This document shows positions 1 to 6,698 of a stretch of DNA of 20,308 nt, piece after piece (within the stretch, counting starts at the first letter, position 1; each line of letters starts with the position of its first letter). Origin of the DNA: a virus; IMG/VR virus record IMGVR_UViG_3300031974_003624, positions 1 to 20,308 of that record; one strand, written 5' to 3'. Position numbers and translations under genes: made by a program. Under the pieces are notes generated by a model, which worked only from the letters and a program-made list of their open reading frames with translations, was not told where the DNA came from and ran no database searches.

Positions 1-451
1 CCCGTTGATATAAATCTACAGTGTTGTTATTACCTTGTATTTCAATAAAGCCATCGTGCCCTGCTTTGCCCATTTGCGTATGATTGACTAGATTATTGTC
101 TCCGTTTATTATATTAGCTAAATGATGAGGAGCTCCGCCGCCGTCGGCTCTGTTGGTATCTGTTTGAGAGCTTAATAGATAATTACTATCTCCGGTTACT
201 GTCCAATATGCTTCATGACCACCTGTTTCGTCAACATCTATAGTTCCATCTGCATGTATACCTTGGTATATTATAATATCATTAACGTCTCCGGAGCCGG
301 TTAAAGAAACATAATTATCTTGGCTACGCTGTTGTATTTCTAAGCTTAAGTCGTCACTAATTTGTGAAATATAAATTTCATTTGCATTACCAATCTTCCC
401 GCTGATTAATAATGATACAGCTATCATTACCGACACCCACTGTATATCCAT
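1..451 (-). CDS. Curlin-repeat secreted protein, 3' end cut off by window edge
   Basis: The gene reads leftward and leaves the window before its stop codon. Translating 451 to 1 gives a hydrophobic signal peptide (about residues 1-23, ending GKIGNA) and a mature start NEIYISQ. That start is almost identical to the mature start of the other curlin-like gene at 1498-2238 (NEIYVNQ). Curlin-like repeats follow, with blocks such as GDSNYLL, GDNNLVNHTQMG and GNNNTVDLYQ that match the G-x-x-N and Q-x-G spacing of CsgA/CsgB repeats. I infer an amyloid subunit or nucleator exported through the CsgG pore encoded upstream. I chose the ATG at 451 because it gives a full signal peptide. An ATG at 427 is the alternative and would shorten the signal. 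Either way the gene overlaps the end of the FecR gene by 40-65 bases out of frame. CsgA-like and CsgB-like roles cannot be told apart. Confidence 0.72.
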   Translation of the reverse strand, partial: MDIQWVSVMIAVSLLISGKIGNANEIYISQISDDLSLEIQQRSQDNYVSLTGSGDVNDIIIYQGIHADGTIDVDETGGHEAYWTVTGDSNYLLSSQTDTNRADGGGAPHHLANIINGDNNLVNHTQMGKAGHDGFIEIQGNNNTVDLYQR

Positions 452-1532
452 AAATAGTCCAATCCTGCTGTGTTAAATCTAAAGTATAGCTAGTGTTTTT
501 ATCTAAAGTTAACTGAAAAACATTATTTGCTGAATTATCTTCTCGCCTAATAAAATATGAATTAGAAAACTCTTCATAAAAAATTCCTGTGTTTATATCT
601 AAACCTGTTGGCCGTTGTGTAAAAATAGTTTCATTTTGAATAGCAAGTTCGTCACGTAATGCATCTACTAATGCTTTGTTTAACATATCTAGCATGTCGT
701 ACATGACATCGGCAAATGTATAATCTGTTTCATCTAATTGAGTGTGCCAAATATCGTCAGTATTCAAATTATTTACATCTAATTCATCAAATTCTTCAAG
801 AAAATCAAATCCTAAAAAATCAAATAAATTTTTTGTTCTAACTCTAATTTCATCTTCAATTTCTTCGTAAGGAGATTTTTTACGTAAAATAATAAGCTGA
901 TTTATCATTCGTTCGTCTATATCAAGAATAAGAGGCTTAGACGGTGCTTGGCTACTTATTCTAGCCATTGTTGTCTGAAACGCTTGATTCATTACTACAA
1001 ATCCTGCGTCTGTTTCTACTGTTATTTCACCTGTGTAACAATCACCACTTACATCGCAGCTAGGCAATAAGGTTATCATACTTCCGCCTATTTCATCTAC
1101 TACCATGATAAAGTCTGTACCTCTAACTCCGATAGTAGCACTAGGGGTTCTAATTTTAACCTGCTGTCTATTATTTTTTGCTATTTGGCCACTAGCATAT
1201 CTGACTGTACCTAATGTTGCTTTTAAGCTTAATGCTCCTGTTCCTGCGTCAGGGTCATAAACAAAATCATCTATAAGTAATCTACTGTGTTCAGTAATAT
1301 CTACTCTTGTGTCATCTATAAAATCAATACGCATTTGCCCTCGAGCAGTCACAGCAGTATCCATGCTTTGAACAGTCACACCGGTAGTGCCGTCTATTAC
1401 GTCTCGGCCACGTTCTAGTACGCCACTACCTTTGATTTTTCCTATTTCGCCTGCATCTGCTAATGCTAAAGGAGCTAAAGCTAAACAACAAAATAGTTTA
1501 ATCAGTTTGTGTAATTGTAATTGTGCCATCAT
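387..1532 (-). CDS. Secreted FecR-domain protein within the curli cassette
   Basis: 381 residues with an N-terminal signal peptide (hydrophobic run FCCLALAPLALA, cleavage likely just before DAGE). Residues about 45-145 form a FecR-type domain: GTVRYASGQIA and then IRTPSATIGVRGTDF, the classic FecR core. The C-terminal 230 residues are acidic with no recognised fold. In bacteria many FecR domains are periplasmic scaffolds unrelated to iron, so an adaptor or assembly role for the curli fibre is plausible, but that is inference from position between two curlin genes. The reading frame could start at TTG 1538. ATG 1532 or 1529 is preferred. The start lies inside the end of the upstream curlin gene (35-base overlap), so its signal peptide is encoded by the same DNA as the last curlin repeat. 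Translation is probably coupled. Confidence 0.8.
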   Translation of the reverse strand: MMAQLQLHKLIKLFCCLALAPLALADAGEIGKIKGSGVLERGRDVIDGTTGVTVQSMDTAVTARGQMRIDFIDDTRVDITEHSRLLIDDFVYDPDAGTGALSLKATLGTVRYASGQIAKNNRQQVKIRTPSATIGVRGTDFIMVVDEIGGSMITLLPSCDVSGDCYTGEITVETDAGFVVMNQAFQTTMARISSQAPSKPLILDIDERMINQLIILRKKSPYEEIEDEIRVRTKNLFDFLGFDFLEEFDELDVNNLNTDDIWHTQLDETDYTFADVMYDMLDMLNKALVDALRDELAIQNETIFTQRPTGLDINTGIFYEEFSNSYFIRREDNSANNVFQLTLDKNTSYTLDLTQQDWTIYGYTVGVGNDSCIIINQREDW

Positions 1533-2238
1533 CTCCAACTAAAGTTAGATCTAAATCATTGTCGTATATGCCACTTTGAGTTACGATGATTGAATTGCCA
1601 CCGCCTGTTACATCTATGTTAACAGTATGTCCTGCGATGTCGCCGTCACCGTCAACATTAATAGCATATAAATTACCTCCTGCACTTGTGCTTAGTGATG
1701 CTGGAGATAATAAGCTAGAGCTAGTAGTGCTTAACGATGCACTACTGTCACTTGTGACAGTAACCGCAGCACTTTCGCCGTCGATTTCAGCATACACAGC
1801 ATCGCCGTCACCAGTTACTGTAAACGACACTGTTGCATTATCAGCTGAACTGGTTTCTCCTACATATATTACGTAGTCAGTATCGTCACCTGTGTTAGAT
1901 ATAGTCATAGTAGCTGAATCACACTCACCTGTTGCAGCACTACTACACAGTAAATCCAAAGTGTTGTTATCGCCGATAAATGACCAAGTACCTGTAAAAG
2001 TTATACCTTTGATTGTTGCATCTACAGTATTAAAATCACCAGTTTGTGTGAGTGTAATAGTTGTGTCGGTACCATTTAAGACTGCATCTGTAGTACTATT
2101 ACCAAACTCGTTGTCTTGACCAGTTTGTGTAATTGTTAACGTAAGACCGGCGCCTGCTTGATTTACATATATTTCATTTGCAAAAGCAACAGTTATTGCT
2201 GCTAAAGACGCTAAGCCTCCTATTATTAAAGCTTTCAT
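1498..2238 (-). CDS. Curlin-repeat secreted protein (CsgA/CsgB-like)
   Basis: 246 residues. The signal peptide ends VAFA and the mature protein begins NEIYVNQ. Imperfect curlin-type repeats follow: LTITQTGQDNEFGN, ITLTQTGDFNTVD, FIGDNNTLD, ISNTGDDTDY, IDVTGGGNSIIVTQSG and a final ITITQT. These show the alternating beta pattern with Q-x-G-x-x-N of curli subunits, which form extracellular amyloid. Repeats are more degenerate and more Thr/Asp-rich than in E. coli CsgA (about 150 residues), and a Ser-rich stretch splits the array near residues 165-185. A good Shine-Dalgarno (AGGGAG, six bases before the ATG) suggests strong translation. It follows csgG by 10 bases and overlaps the FecR gene downstream. 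The product is probably the main fibre subunit, or a phage-specific variant. There are two Cys in the middle, unusual for a curlin. Confidence 0.78.
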   Translation of the reverse strand: MKALIIGGLASLAAITVAFANEIYVNQAGAGLTLTITQTGQDNEFGNSTTDAVLNGTDTTITLTQTGDFNTVDATIKGITFTGTWSFIGDNNTLDLLCSSAATGECDSATMTISNTGDDTDYVIYVGETSSADNATVSFTVTGDGDAVYAEIDGESAAVTVTSDSSASLSTTSSSLLSPASLSTSAGGNLYAINVDGDGDIAGHTVNIDVTGGGNSIIVTQSGIYDNDLDLTLVGDDGTITITQTD

Positions 2239-2248
2239 TTGTATCTCC

Positions 2249-3073
2249 CTATGAATGATTATGAATTAAAATTTCTTCAGAAAATTTCCAAAGACCTTTA
2301 TCTTCCCCTGCAAGTATAAGCTCTACAATGCCTGCTTCAATTGCAGCTCTAACTGCATAATTGACAGGTTCATTTATAGACCATCCTACTTCGCTTTCTA
2401 TAATCTGTGTACCGAGATCTAGAAATTTAAAAATGTCGCCACCGCTTCTATAACTTGCTATTGTTTTTTCTGTTGCAACACTCACTAGAACTCTTCCGGT
2501 TTGTACACTTACTAAACGCATTGATACAGTAACTCTATCCATCCTATACTCGTCCTGTAGACCAAGTCCTAAATAGCGAGCGCCCATACCCCCGGTTGCT
2601 ATGTTACTATCATACCCGACTATTCCGCCTTCTAACAAAAGACCAGCAAACATTAATGGATCTAATGGTTCTGGCCCGCTTGGGCTAGATCGGTCGTATA
2701 CTTCTCTAGTATTTCTTATTAGTTGTCGTTCTTTAACTAAATTATCCATGCCTATACGCTCGACCACGTCAAACCAACTTCCATTCCCTACTTCCTGTAA
2801 AGCTTGTATTACCCAAACTTCTGCACCTTGAGTCACTGCTGAACTAAGATTGGCAAGTTTGTCACTAGGCTTTCTTTGTCCAGTTTTGTCTAAAAAACTG
2901 TACACACCAATTGCAATTTTTGGACCATCGATAGGAGGTATTGCGTCAAGATGAATTTGGTGACCTTGTACTTTCGGAGGACCAACTGACTCTTTTACAT
3001 CTTGCATCATATCATAACTTGCGCAACTAGCTAAAACTAAAAAGGATAAACTTATTAATAATTTTTTTATCAT
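2249..3073 (-). CDS. csgG: CsgG-like outer-membrane curli secretion pore (lipoprotein)
   Basis: 274 residues, very close to the 277 of E. coli CsgG. Residues 1-17 form a lipoprotein signal with lipobox L-A-S-C (lipidated Cys17). The body matches the CsgG family: IAIGVYSFLDKTGQ near residue 54, GAEVWVIQALQEVG and WFDVVERIGMDNLVKERQ, the LLLEGGIVGYDSN strand region, then RMDRVTVSMRLVSVQTGRVL and a C-terminal helix. CsgG forms a nonameric beta-barrel that passes unfolded curlins across the outer membrane. The start codon overlaps the csgF stop by one base (TAATG). Gene order csgF-csgG-curlin argues for a working secretion unit. No CsgE (periplasmic adaptor) or CsgC is present in the window. Family call is firm; activity in an infected cell is inferred. 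Confidence 0.93.
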   Translation of the reverse strand: MIKKLLISLSFLVLASCASYDMMQDVKESVGPPKVQGHQIHLDAIPPIDGPKIAIGVYSFLDKTGQRKPSDKLANLSSAVTQGAEVWVIQALQEVGNGSWFDVVERIGMDNLVKERQLIRNTREVYDRSSPSGPEPLDPLMFAGLLLEGGIVGYDSNIATGGMGARYLGLGLQDEYRMDRVTVSMRLVSVQTGRVLVSVATEKTIASYRSGGDIFKFLDLGTQIIESEVGWSINEPVNYAVRAAIEAGIVELILAGEDKGLWKFSEEILIHNHS

Positions 3074-3531
3074 TAGAAATTAAATTCTCCCGCTCCCGGT
3101 ATGCTGATTTCAGTATAACCGTCAGGACCATTTATTTCTAAAGTTATGGTACCTGTAAGTGTATCTTTGCTCCAAGTAATGGTGCTATCCTCAATTTCTG
3201 CTGAACCACTAGTAGCACAATTATCTGTACAATCAGCAAACATTGCATCTACCATTTGTTTACTAAGCGTTGCATAAATTCTTGATTCTAAATTTCTAAT
3301 AAATTTATTTAATACTGAATTTTCTAGTTCACGCTCTAATCTAGCTTCTTCTGCTTCGGCTTGTTTTCTAAGATCTTCTTGCGCATTAAACTTCAATTGC
3401 TCTGCACTAAGCACATGTGTACTATATCCATTGCCAAAATGAAATGCTGGGCTTTTGAAACCCCATACTAGATCAGCTTGTGCATGCGCTGCAACAATTG
3501 TGCAAAGCAAACTCCCTATCAAAACCCTCAT
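3073..3531 (-). CDS. csgF: CsgF-like curli assembly factor
   Basis: 152 residues with a signal peptide cut near HAQA-DLVW. The mature N-terminus (LVWGFKSPAFHFGNGYSTH, then LSAEQLKFNAQ) lines up with the CsgF segment that plugs the CsgG channel (TFQFRNPNFGG..., then LNSAQAQN). The middle contains a charged helix (about residues 50-80) and a short segment with two Cys (near residues 101 and 105). The C-terminus ends in strand repeats, ITWSKDTLTGTITLEI and YTEISIPG, like the CsgF C-terminal domain. E. coli CsgF is 138 residues. CsgF couples CsgG to the nucleator at the cell surface. It is the first gene of the cassette, with an SD AGGAGA six bases before the ATG and a TAAATA-type promoter box just upstream. 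Confidence 0.87.
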   Translation of the reverse strand: MRVLIGSLLCTIVAAHAQADLVWGFKSPAFHFGNGYSTHVLSAEQLKFNAQEDLRKQAEAEEARLERELENSVLNKFIRNLESRIYATLSKQMVDAMFADCTDNCATSGSAEIEDSTITWSKDTLTGTITLEINGPDGYTEISIPGAGEFNF

Positions 3532-3545
3532 ACTTTTCTCCTAAG

Positions 3546-3553
3546 TATTTAAC
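3546..3553 (-). promoter_or_regulatory. Possible late-type promoter box for the curli cassette
   Basis: Read on the minus strand the box is GTTAAATA, a one-base departure from the T4 late -10 pattern (NATAAATA). It lies about 14 bases before the csgF ATG, with the Shine-Dalgarno in between. No good sigma70 -35/-10 pair was found upstream. If right, the curli genes are made late in infection. Such six-base AT cores occur by chance in this DNA, so confidence is modest. Confidence 0.4.
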
Positions 3554-3591
3554 CTTTGTAGTATATTAACACGTTACAAGGTTAATTTTTT

Positions 3592-3599
3592 CATAAATA
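3592..3599 (+). promoter_or_regulatory. T4-type late promoter box before the nuclease gene
   Basis: CATAAATA matches the T4-like late -10 consensus (NATAAATA). It lies 26 bases before the chosen nuclease start, with SD AAGGAGAGG in between. Confidence 0.6.
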
Positions 3600-3625
3600 T
3601 GATGGGGCATTATAAGGAGAGGGCA

Positions 3626-4105
3626 ATGCAACAAAATGAATATGACGTCACCGTTCTCAAAGTAGTGGACGGGGATACAGTAGATGTTGACATAGATTTA
3701 GGTTTTGGCGTAACACTTAAAAATGAACGTGTGAGAATCATGGGAATTGACACTCCGGAATCTAGAACAAGTGATAAAGTTGAAGATTTATTCGGCGAAG
3801 CTGCTAAAGCTAGACTGAAACAATTAATGGAAGGCAAAGCAAAACTTATAACAACAGAAGACAAAAAAGGCGAAGATATGAAAGGCAAGTTTGGACGTAT
3901 CTTAGGTGACTTTTACGTTGAACATACTGAAGGCGTAAAAGAAAAAGTTACAGATATCTTAATTGCAGAAGGTCATGCTGTTGCTTACTTTGGCGGTTCC
4001 AAAGAAGAAATTCAAATGAAGCATATGGCTAATCGAGAAAAACTTTTACGCGAAGGCGTGGTGTTAAAAGAGGATTATGATCAAGCAGTTGAAAAAATGG
4101 CCTAA
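3626..4105 (+). CDS. Staphylococcal-nuclease-like (SNase) protein
   Basis: 159 residues. The SNase fold is clear: VVDGDTVDVD (metal-site Asp15/Asp17), RVRIMGIDTPESR (Arg37, Asp42, Glu45, with the Arg-to-Glu spacing of eight seen for R35/E43 of the S. aureus enzyme), and KFGRILGDFYV (Arg91, matching R87). All catalytic positions are present, so a Ca2+-dependent DNA/RNA endonuclease is likely. There is no signal peptide, so it should act in the cytoplasm, perhaps on host DNA or RNA. The frame is open from an ATG at 3599, but the ATG at 3626 has a strong SD (AAGGAGAGG) and the CATAAATA box would lie inside the longer reading. It converges with the exonuclease gene, the two stop codons overlapping. 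Confidence 0.88.
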   Translation: MQQNEYDVTVLKVVDGDTVDVDIDLGFGVTLKNERVRIMGIDTPESRTSDKVEDLFGEAAKARLKQLMEGKAKLITTEDKKGEDMKGKFGRILGDFYVEHTEGVKEKVTDILIAEGHAVAYFGGSKEEIQMKHMANREKLLREGVVLKEDYDQAVEKMA

Positions 4106-4782
4106 GCAATTTTTTCATAAAAAGTATAGACTCGATCCCACCAAGCAGATTCCCATTCGGCAAACTCATCTGGCCAAATATCAAACTGCTGATATTCGCC
4201 ATCACGACTACACATAAACACATGGCCTTCGCAGATGTTAGTGCCGTATATTTCATTGTGTGCAATAGCATAAGCCGTAAGTTGTAAGAAATAATCTTCT
4301 ACCCATTCAACTTTCTTAGGCTTATTGGTTTGCTTAAAATCCATTATAGAAGGCTGGCCTTTATAGGTTCCAACTAAATCAGTTGTTCCGGCATAGAGTT
4401 GCGGCACATAAAGCTGTACTTCTGATCCCCAAATTTCTCCTACATCTTGCATAGCATGTAATTTAATTTGTTCTGCCATGCTGTGCGCTTGTTGAGCATA
4501 CGGATTAGAACCTGCAGACGGCCATTCACCTGTATCTACATAGTCTTCTAAATACTTGTGCATGCGAGTGCCTACGCCTGCTGCTTCGGTTGTAATTTCT
4601 TTTGCTTTAGCTTCGCCTACACGTTTACGCCAAGCAATAAGATGTGTTTTATCTTTAGTAGCATCGAGGATAGTTGTTACGCTTGCAACAGCGCCACCAT
4701 CTGGTGTTAGGTATTTGCGTTTGCCGTCAACGCTGGTTCTATCTAAAGGTTTATAATCAAATTTATTTGTAATAAGGGTCAT
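4102..4782 (-). CDS. PD-(D/E)XK exonuclease (MGME1-like)
   Basis: 226 residues. Motifs of the RecB-like PD-(D/E)XK family occur in order: GTRMHKYLE (His75), a Glu in GSEVQLYV (Glu121), TTDLVG (Asp135), IMDFKQTNK (Asp148-x-Lys150) and QLTAYAIA. This arrangement resembles mitochondrial genome maintenance exonuclease 1 and the similar nucleases found in marine T4-like phages, which act on single-stranded DNA ends. It is the last gene of the Nfu - heme oxygenase - bilin reductase operon, and its ATG overlaps the reductase stop (ATGA). A role in phage recombination or host DNA breakdown is likely. Family call is strong, exact substrate unknown. Confidence 0.85.
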   Translation of the reverse strand: MTLITNKFDYKPLDRTSVDGKRKYLTPDGGAVASVTTILDATKDKTHLIAWRKRVGEAKAKEITTEAAGVGTRMHKYLEDYVDTGEWPSAGSNPYAQQAHSMAEQIKLHAMQDVGEIWGSEVQLYVPQLYAGTTDLVGTYKGQPSIMDFKQTNKPKKVEWVEDYFLQLTAYAIAHNEIYGTNICEGHVFMCSRDGEYQQFDIWPDEFAEWESAWWDRVYTFYEKIA

Positions 4783-5360
4783 TTTATGTCAGGCCAAAGA
4801 TGATTGAAAAAATAATCTTCGGCTTTATCTTTGCCAATATGTGCAGACAACATTTTTAGAGTCTGAGGATTTTTCCTTTGTCCGTCAATATAAGCTTGAT
4901 GTTTGTTGCTTACGTCTGTAGTTTTTAAATTAGGTAAGCCTTGCAGATATGATTTCAAAACAGGCACAACAGTCATTACTTCATTTAGATTTTTTGGTTT
5001 ACAGCACACAAAGTTTTCACTAAAAAAACCACTCCATTCAGGTCTAGGCCGAGGATCGCCTATTACTGGCAATTTAAAGACTCTTTCATCAACTGGAGTA
5101 AGATCAAAAAACATTCCGGTAAGAATGCCACTAATATTAATTACATCAAAGCCAAAGATCGGAGAAGTTGATTTTGCATGTGGCATAATAACCAAATGTA
5201 CAATTTCTACCTTATCAGTAGTGTAATATTCGTAGTGTGCCCATCTAAATTTTTCGTTAACGAACTTGCCATGCTCAAAACCAAAATCTTGAACAGGCAC
5301 AGAGTCGTTTGGGCTAAAATGAGATACCAGTTCATTCTTTAGGTTATTAAGTAAGATCAA
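4779..5360 (-). CDS. pcyX: Ferredoxin-dependent bilin reductase (PcyX-like)
   Basis: 193 residues from the chosen start. Family features: VHLVIMPHAKSTSPIFGFDVI (conserved Asp72 region), FFDLTPV (about 85-90), then RPRPEWSGFFSENFV and a Pro, the F-S-x-x-F block of the PcyA/PebA/PebS family. These enzymes reduce biliverdin using reduced ferredoxin. A viral branch called PcyX, found next to heme oxygenase on marine phage DNA and making phycoerythrobilin, fits length and context best; I recall this from the literature and could not check it here. Start choice: no ATG exists near the N-terminus. A TTG at 5360 is preceded by AGGAG ten bases away, inside the heme oxygenase end, giving a 14-base overlap. 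An upstream TTG at 5399 lacks such a site. Confidence 0.8.
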   Translation of the reverse strand: MILLNNLKNELVSHFSPNDSVPVQDFGFEHGKFVNEKFRWAHYEYYTTDKVEIVHLVIMPHAKSTSPIFGFDVINISGILTGMFFDLTPVDERVFKLPVIGDPRPRPEWSGFFSENFVCCKPKNLNEVMTVVPVLKSYLQGLPNLKTTDVSNKHQAYIDGQRKNPQTLKMLSAHIGKDKAEDYFFNHLWPDIK

Positions 5361-5889
5361 TGTGATCCATCTCCTGTAAAATATCAGCTGCAAAACCAAA
5401 TGCTATCGTAGCTTCAGGTGCCATACTATCGTCAAGTTTTTCTCTAAATTTATCTTTTAGGATTATAACATCTTGCTCAAATTCATAAAAACGAACAGGA
5501 AATTTATCTTTTAGATTTTTTGCAATAATTTGCCCGCCTGATAAATCTCCCATATGCCGAACATAACAATGAGCTAGTATTTTTTTAGGACTGCTAATGC
5601 TTTTAATATATTCAATATAATCTATAGAAGACTTTAATTTAAGTTCTTTTTTGCTTCCTATAGATAGCATATCTGAATAAATGAACCGAGTTCTGCATAT
5701 ATCTTCTATGCTGTCTAATACACCAAGTTCTGTTGCCTTAGTTTCTAAACAAGCATATACTAACCACATATTATATAGGTAACAGGCATACTCAGATGCA
5801 GTAAGATTGCCAGTTACAAGTTTTTTTGCAAATTTAGATTTTTCTGCTTTTTTATGTTGTTCTTTAGTGAGTTCTTTTAAATTATTCAT
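5347..5889 (-). CDS. ho1: Heme oxygenase (biliverdin-forming)
   Basis: 180 residues, all helical. The proximal heme ligand is probably His12 in LTKEQHKKAEKS. The family signature is complete at residues 104-120 (ILAHCYVRHMGDLSGGQ), where the Gly-rich distal helix lies over the heme. It opens heme to biliverdin IX-alpha, CO and iron using ferredoxin electrons, and so provides the substrate of the reductase encoded right after it. Cellular HO-1 enzymes are longer (about 230 residues); this is a compact version, as in phages. No clear Shine-Dalgarno precedes the ATG, which sits 7 bases after the Nfu stop, so it may rely on coupling to Nfu translation. Confidence 0.93.
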   Translation of the reverse strand: MNNLKELTKEQHKKAEKSKFAKKLVTGNLTASEYACYLYNMWLVYACLETKATELGVLDSIEDICRTRFIYSDMLSIGSKKELKLKSSIDYIEYIKSISSPKKILAHCYVRHMGDLSGGQIIAKNLKDKFPVRFYEFEQDVIILKDKFREKLDDSMAPEATIAFGFAADILQEMDHIDLT

Positions 5890-5896
5890 TGCTAAA

Positions 5897-6247
5897 TCAA
5901 TCAGAATTTATACTAGTATCGTCCTCATCTTCGTCGTCCCATGAATCCCAATCATAAAAATCCATTGATGAATAAAATGGATCAACAGTGCTCATAGGAT
6001 CGTCTTGAGCTTCTACAGTTTTAATTTCTGGAATATAGTGCATAAGCATGTTTTCAATGCCCATTTTTAAAGTCATTGTACTGCCTGCGCAGCCGCTACA
6101 CGCTCCGCCTAGTTCGAGTAATAGGTGCCCATCATTATAATCTAAAAATTCAATATTGCCGCCGTGCCCGGCAACAGCAGGTTTTACCCGTTCTTCTATG
6201 AGAAGTTTTATCTCCTCAACAATTGTTTCTGTTGTTCTTTCAGTCAT
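5897..6247 (-). CDS. Nfu/NifU C-terminal-type Fe-S scaffold
   Basis: 116 residues. Residues 5-75 are the Nfu domain: VKPAVAGHGGNIEFLDY and GGACSGCAGSTMTLKMGIE with the cluster-binding Cys50-x-x-Cys53. Nfu dimers hold a [4Fe-4S] cluster and pass it to target proteins. The C-terminal 30 residues are strongly acidic (WDSWDDEDEDD) with no match in the usual domain, a tail that may be phage-specific. It is first in the operon with heme oxygenase and bilin reductase. Both need reduced ferredoxin, so Fe-S supply for host ferredoxin is a reasonable inferred job. The ATG lies six bases after a perfect TATAAT with no Shine-Dalgarno, so the message is probably leaderless. Confidence 0.88.
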   Translation of the reverse strand: MTERTTETIVEEIKLLIEERVKPAVAGHGGNIEFLDYNDGHLLLELGGACSGCAGSTMTLKMGIENMLMHYIPEIKTVEAQDDPMSTVDPFYSSMDFYDWDSWDDEDEDDTSINSD

Positions 6248-6253
6248 AATTTA

Positions 6254-6281
6254 ATTATACTAAATTTTTAAAATTTGTCAA
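6254..6281 (-). promoter_or_regulatory. Consensus sigma70 promoter of the nfu-bilin operon
   Basis: Minus strand: TTGACA at 6281-6276, a 16-base spacer, then TATAAT at 6259-6254. Both hexamers are perfect. The -10 ends six bases before the nfu ATG, so transcription should start at or next to the A of the ATG. The -35 abuts the stop codon of the upstream gene. Confidence 0.85.
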
Positions 6282-6697
6282 GATATTTCAGTGTTGTTGC
6301 CAGGAGTCAAATCTTGGCTCATAGCTGTGTTCGTAGCATTCGTTGCCATAGCAGCTAACTTATCACTTGTATCATCTTTTGGTTGCTCAGCTTTTCCTGG
6401 AAGTGATGCGTCGGTCTTGATTACTATCTTATCAGAATCAAATTCTTCAATTATGTCTTTGAACTTTGGATCGTCGTATACGACATTAATATCGTCAATA
6501 CCAGTAAATTGTGGATAACCAATGTTAGACATAATTTCATTAAGATCTTTGTTTATAGCACCCTGCACTGGTTGAAAAGGGCCGTAGTGCAATACTAAGG
6601 CCTTTTTTTCTTGATTAGCTTCGCCTTGTAAATTTCTAAAAACTGAATACAAGGCATTAGTATCTATGTTTTCTCGCAGGATTTCTGCAAAGCGCAT
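6278..6697 (-). CDS. Unknown virion-type protein with capsid-targeting-like leader
   Basis: 139 residues, function not recognised. It begins MRFAEILRE, one of the shared leaders ending in L-x-E that I read as a capsid-targeting sequence. The central part has ALVLHYGPFQPVQGAINKD and predicted mixed alpha/beta. The last 35 residues are low-complexity, rich in Thr, Asn and Asp. It follows the gene at 6699-7478 with a one-base gap, in the same late transcription unit. The TGA stop touches the -35 of the next operon and no terminator is seen between them. Confidence 0.65.
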   Translation of the reverse strand: MRFAEILRENIDTNALYSVFRNLQGEANQEKKALVLHYGPFQPVQGAINKDLNEIMSNIGYPQFTGIDDINVVYDDPKFKDIIEEFDSDKIVIKTDASLPGKAEQPKDDTSDKLAAMATNATNTAMSQDLTPGNNTEIS

Positions 6698-6698
6698 T

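Noticed and set aside
449-456. CATAAATA on the plus strand
   Set aside because: No plus-strand gene follows; it lies inside the FecR gene, so it is a chance match. It shows that isolated boxes need positional support.
387-1532. FecR protein as an iron-citrate regulator
   Set aside because: No FecA, FecI or sigma factor gene nearby and a signal peptide in place of the inner-membrane anchor; the FecR domain is better read as a surface/periplasmic module here.
1586-2119. Plus-strand open frames opposite the curlin gene
   Set aside because: They mirror the repeat codons of the minus-strand gene, have no SD or promoter and no recognisable protein; the minus strand has signal peptide and curlin repeats.
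4779-5889. Bilin genes as proof of a cyanophage
   Set aside because: The reductase looks like the PcyX branch linked with non-cyanobacterial phages, and no photosynthesis genes (psbA, hli, cpeT) occur in the window.
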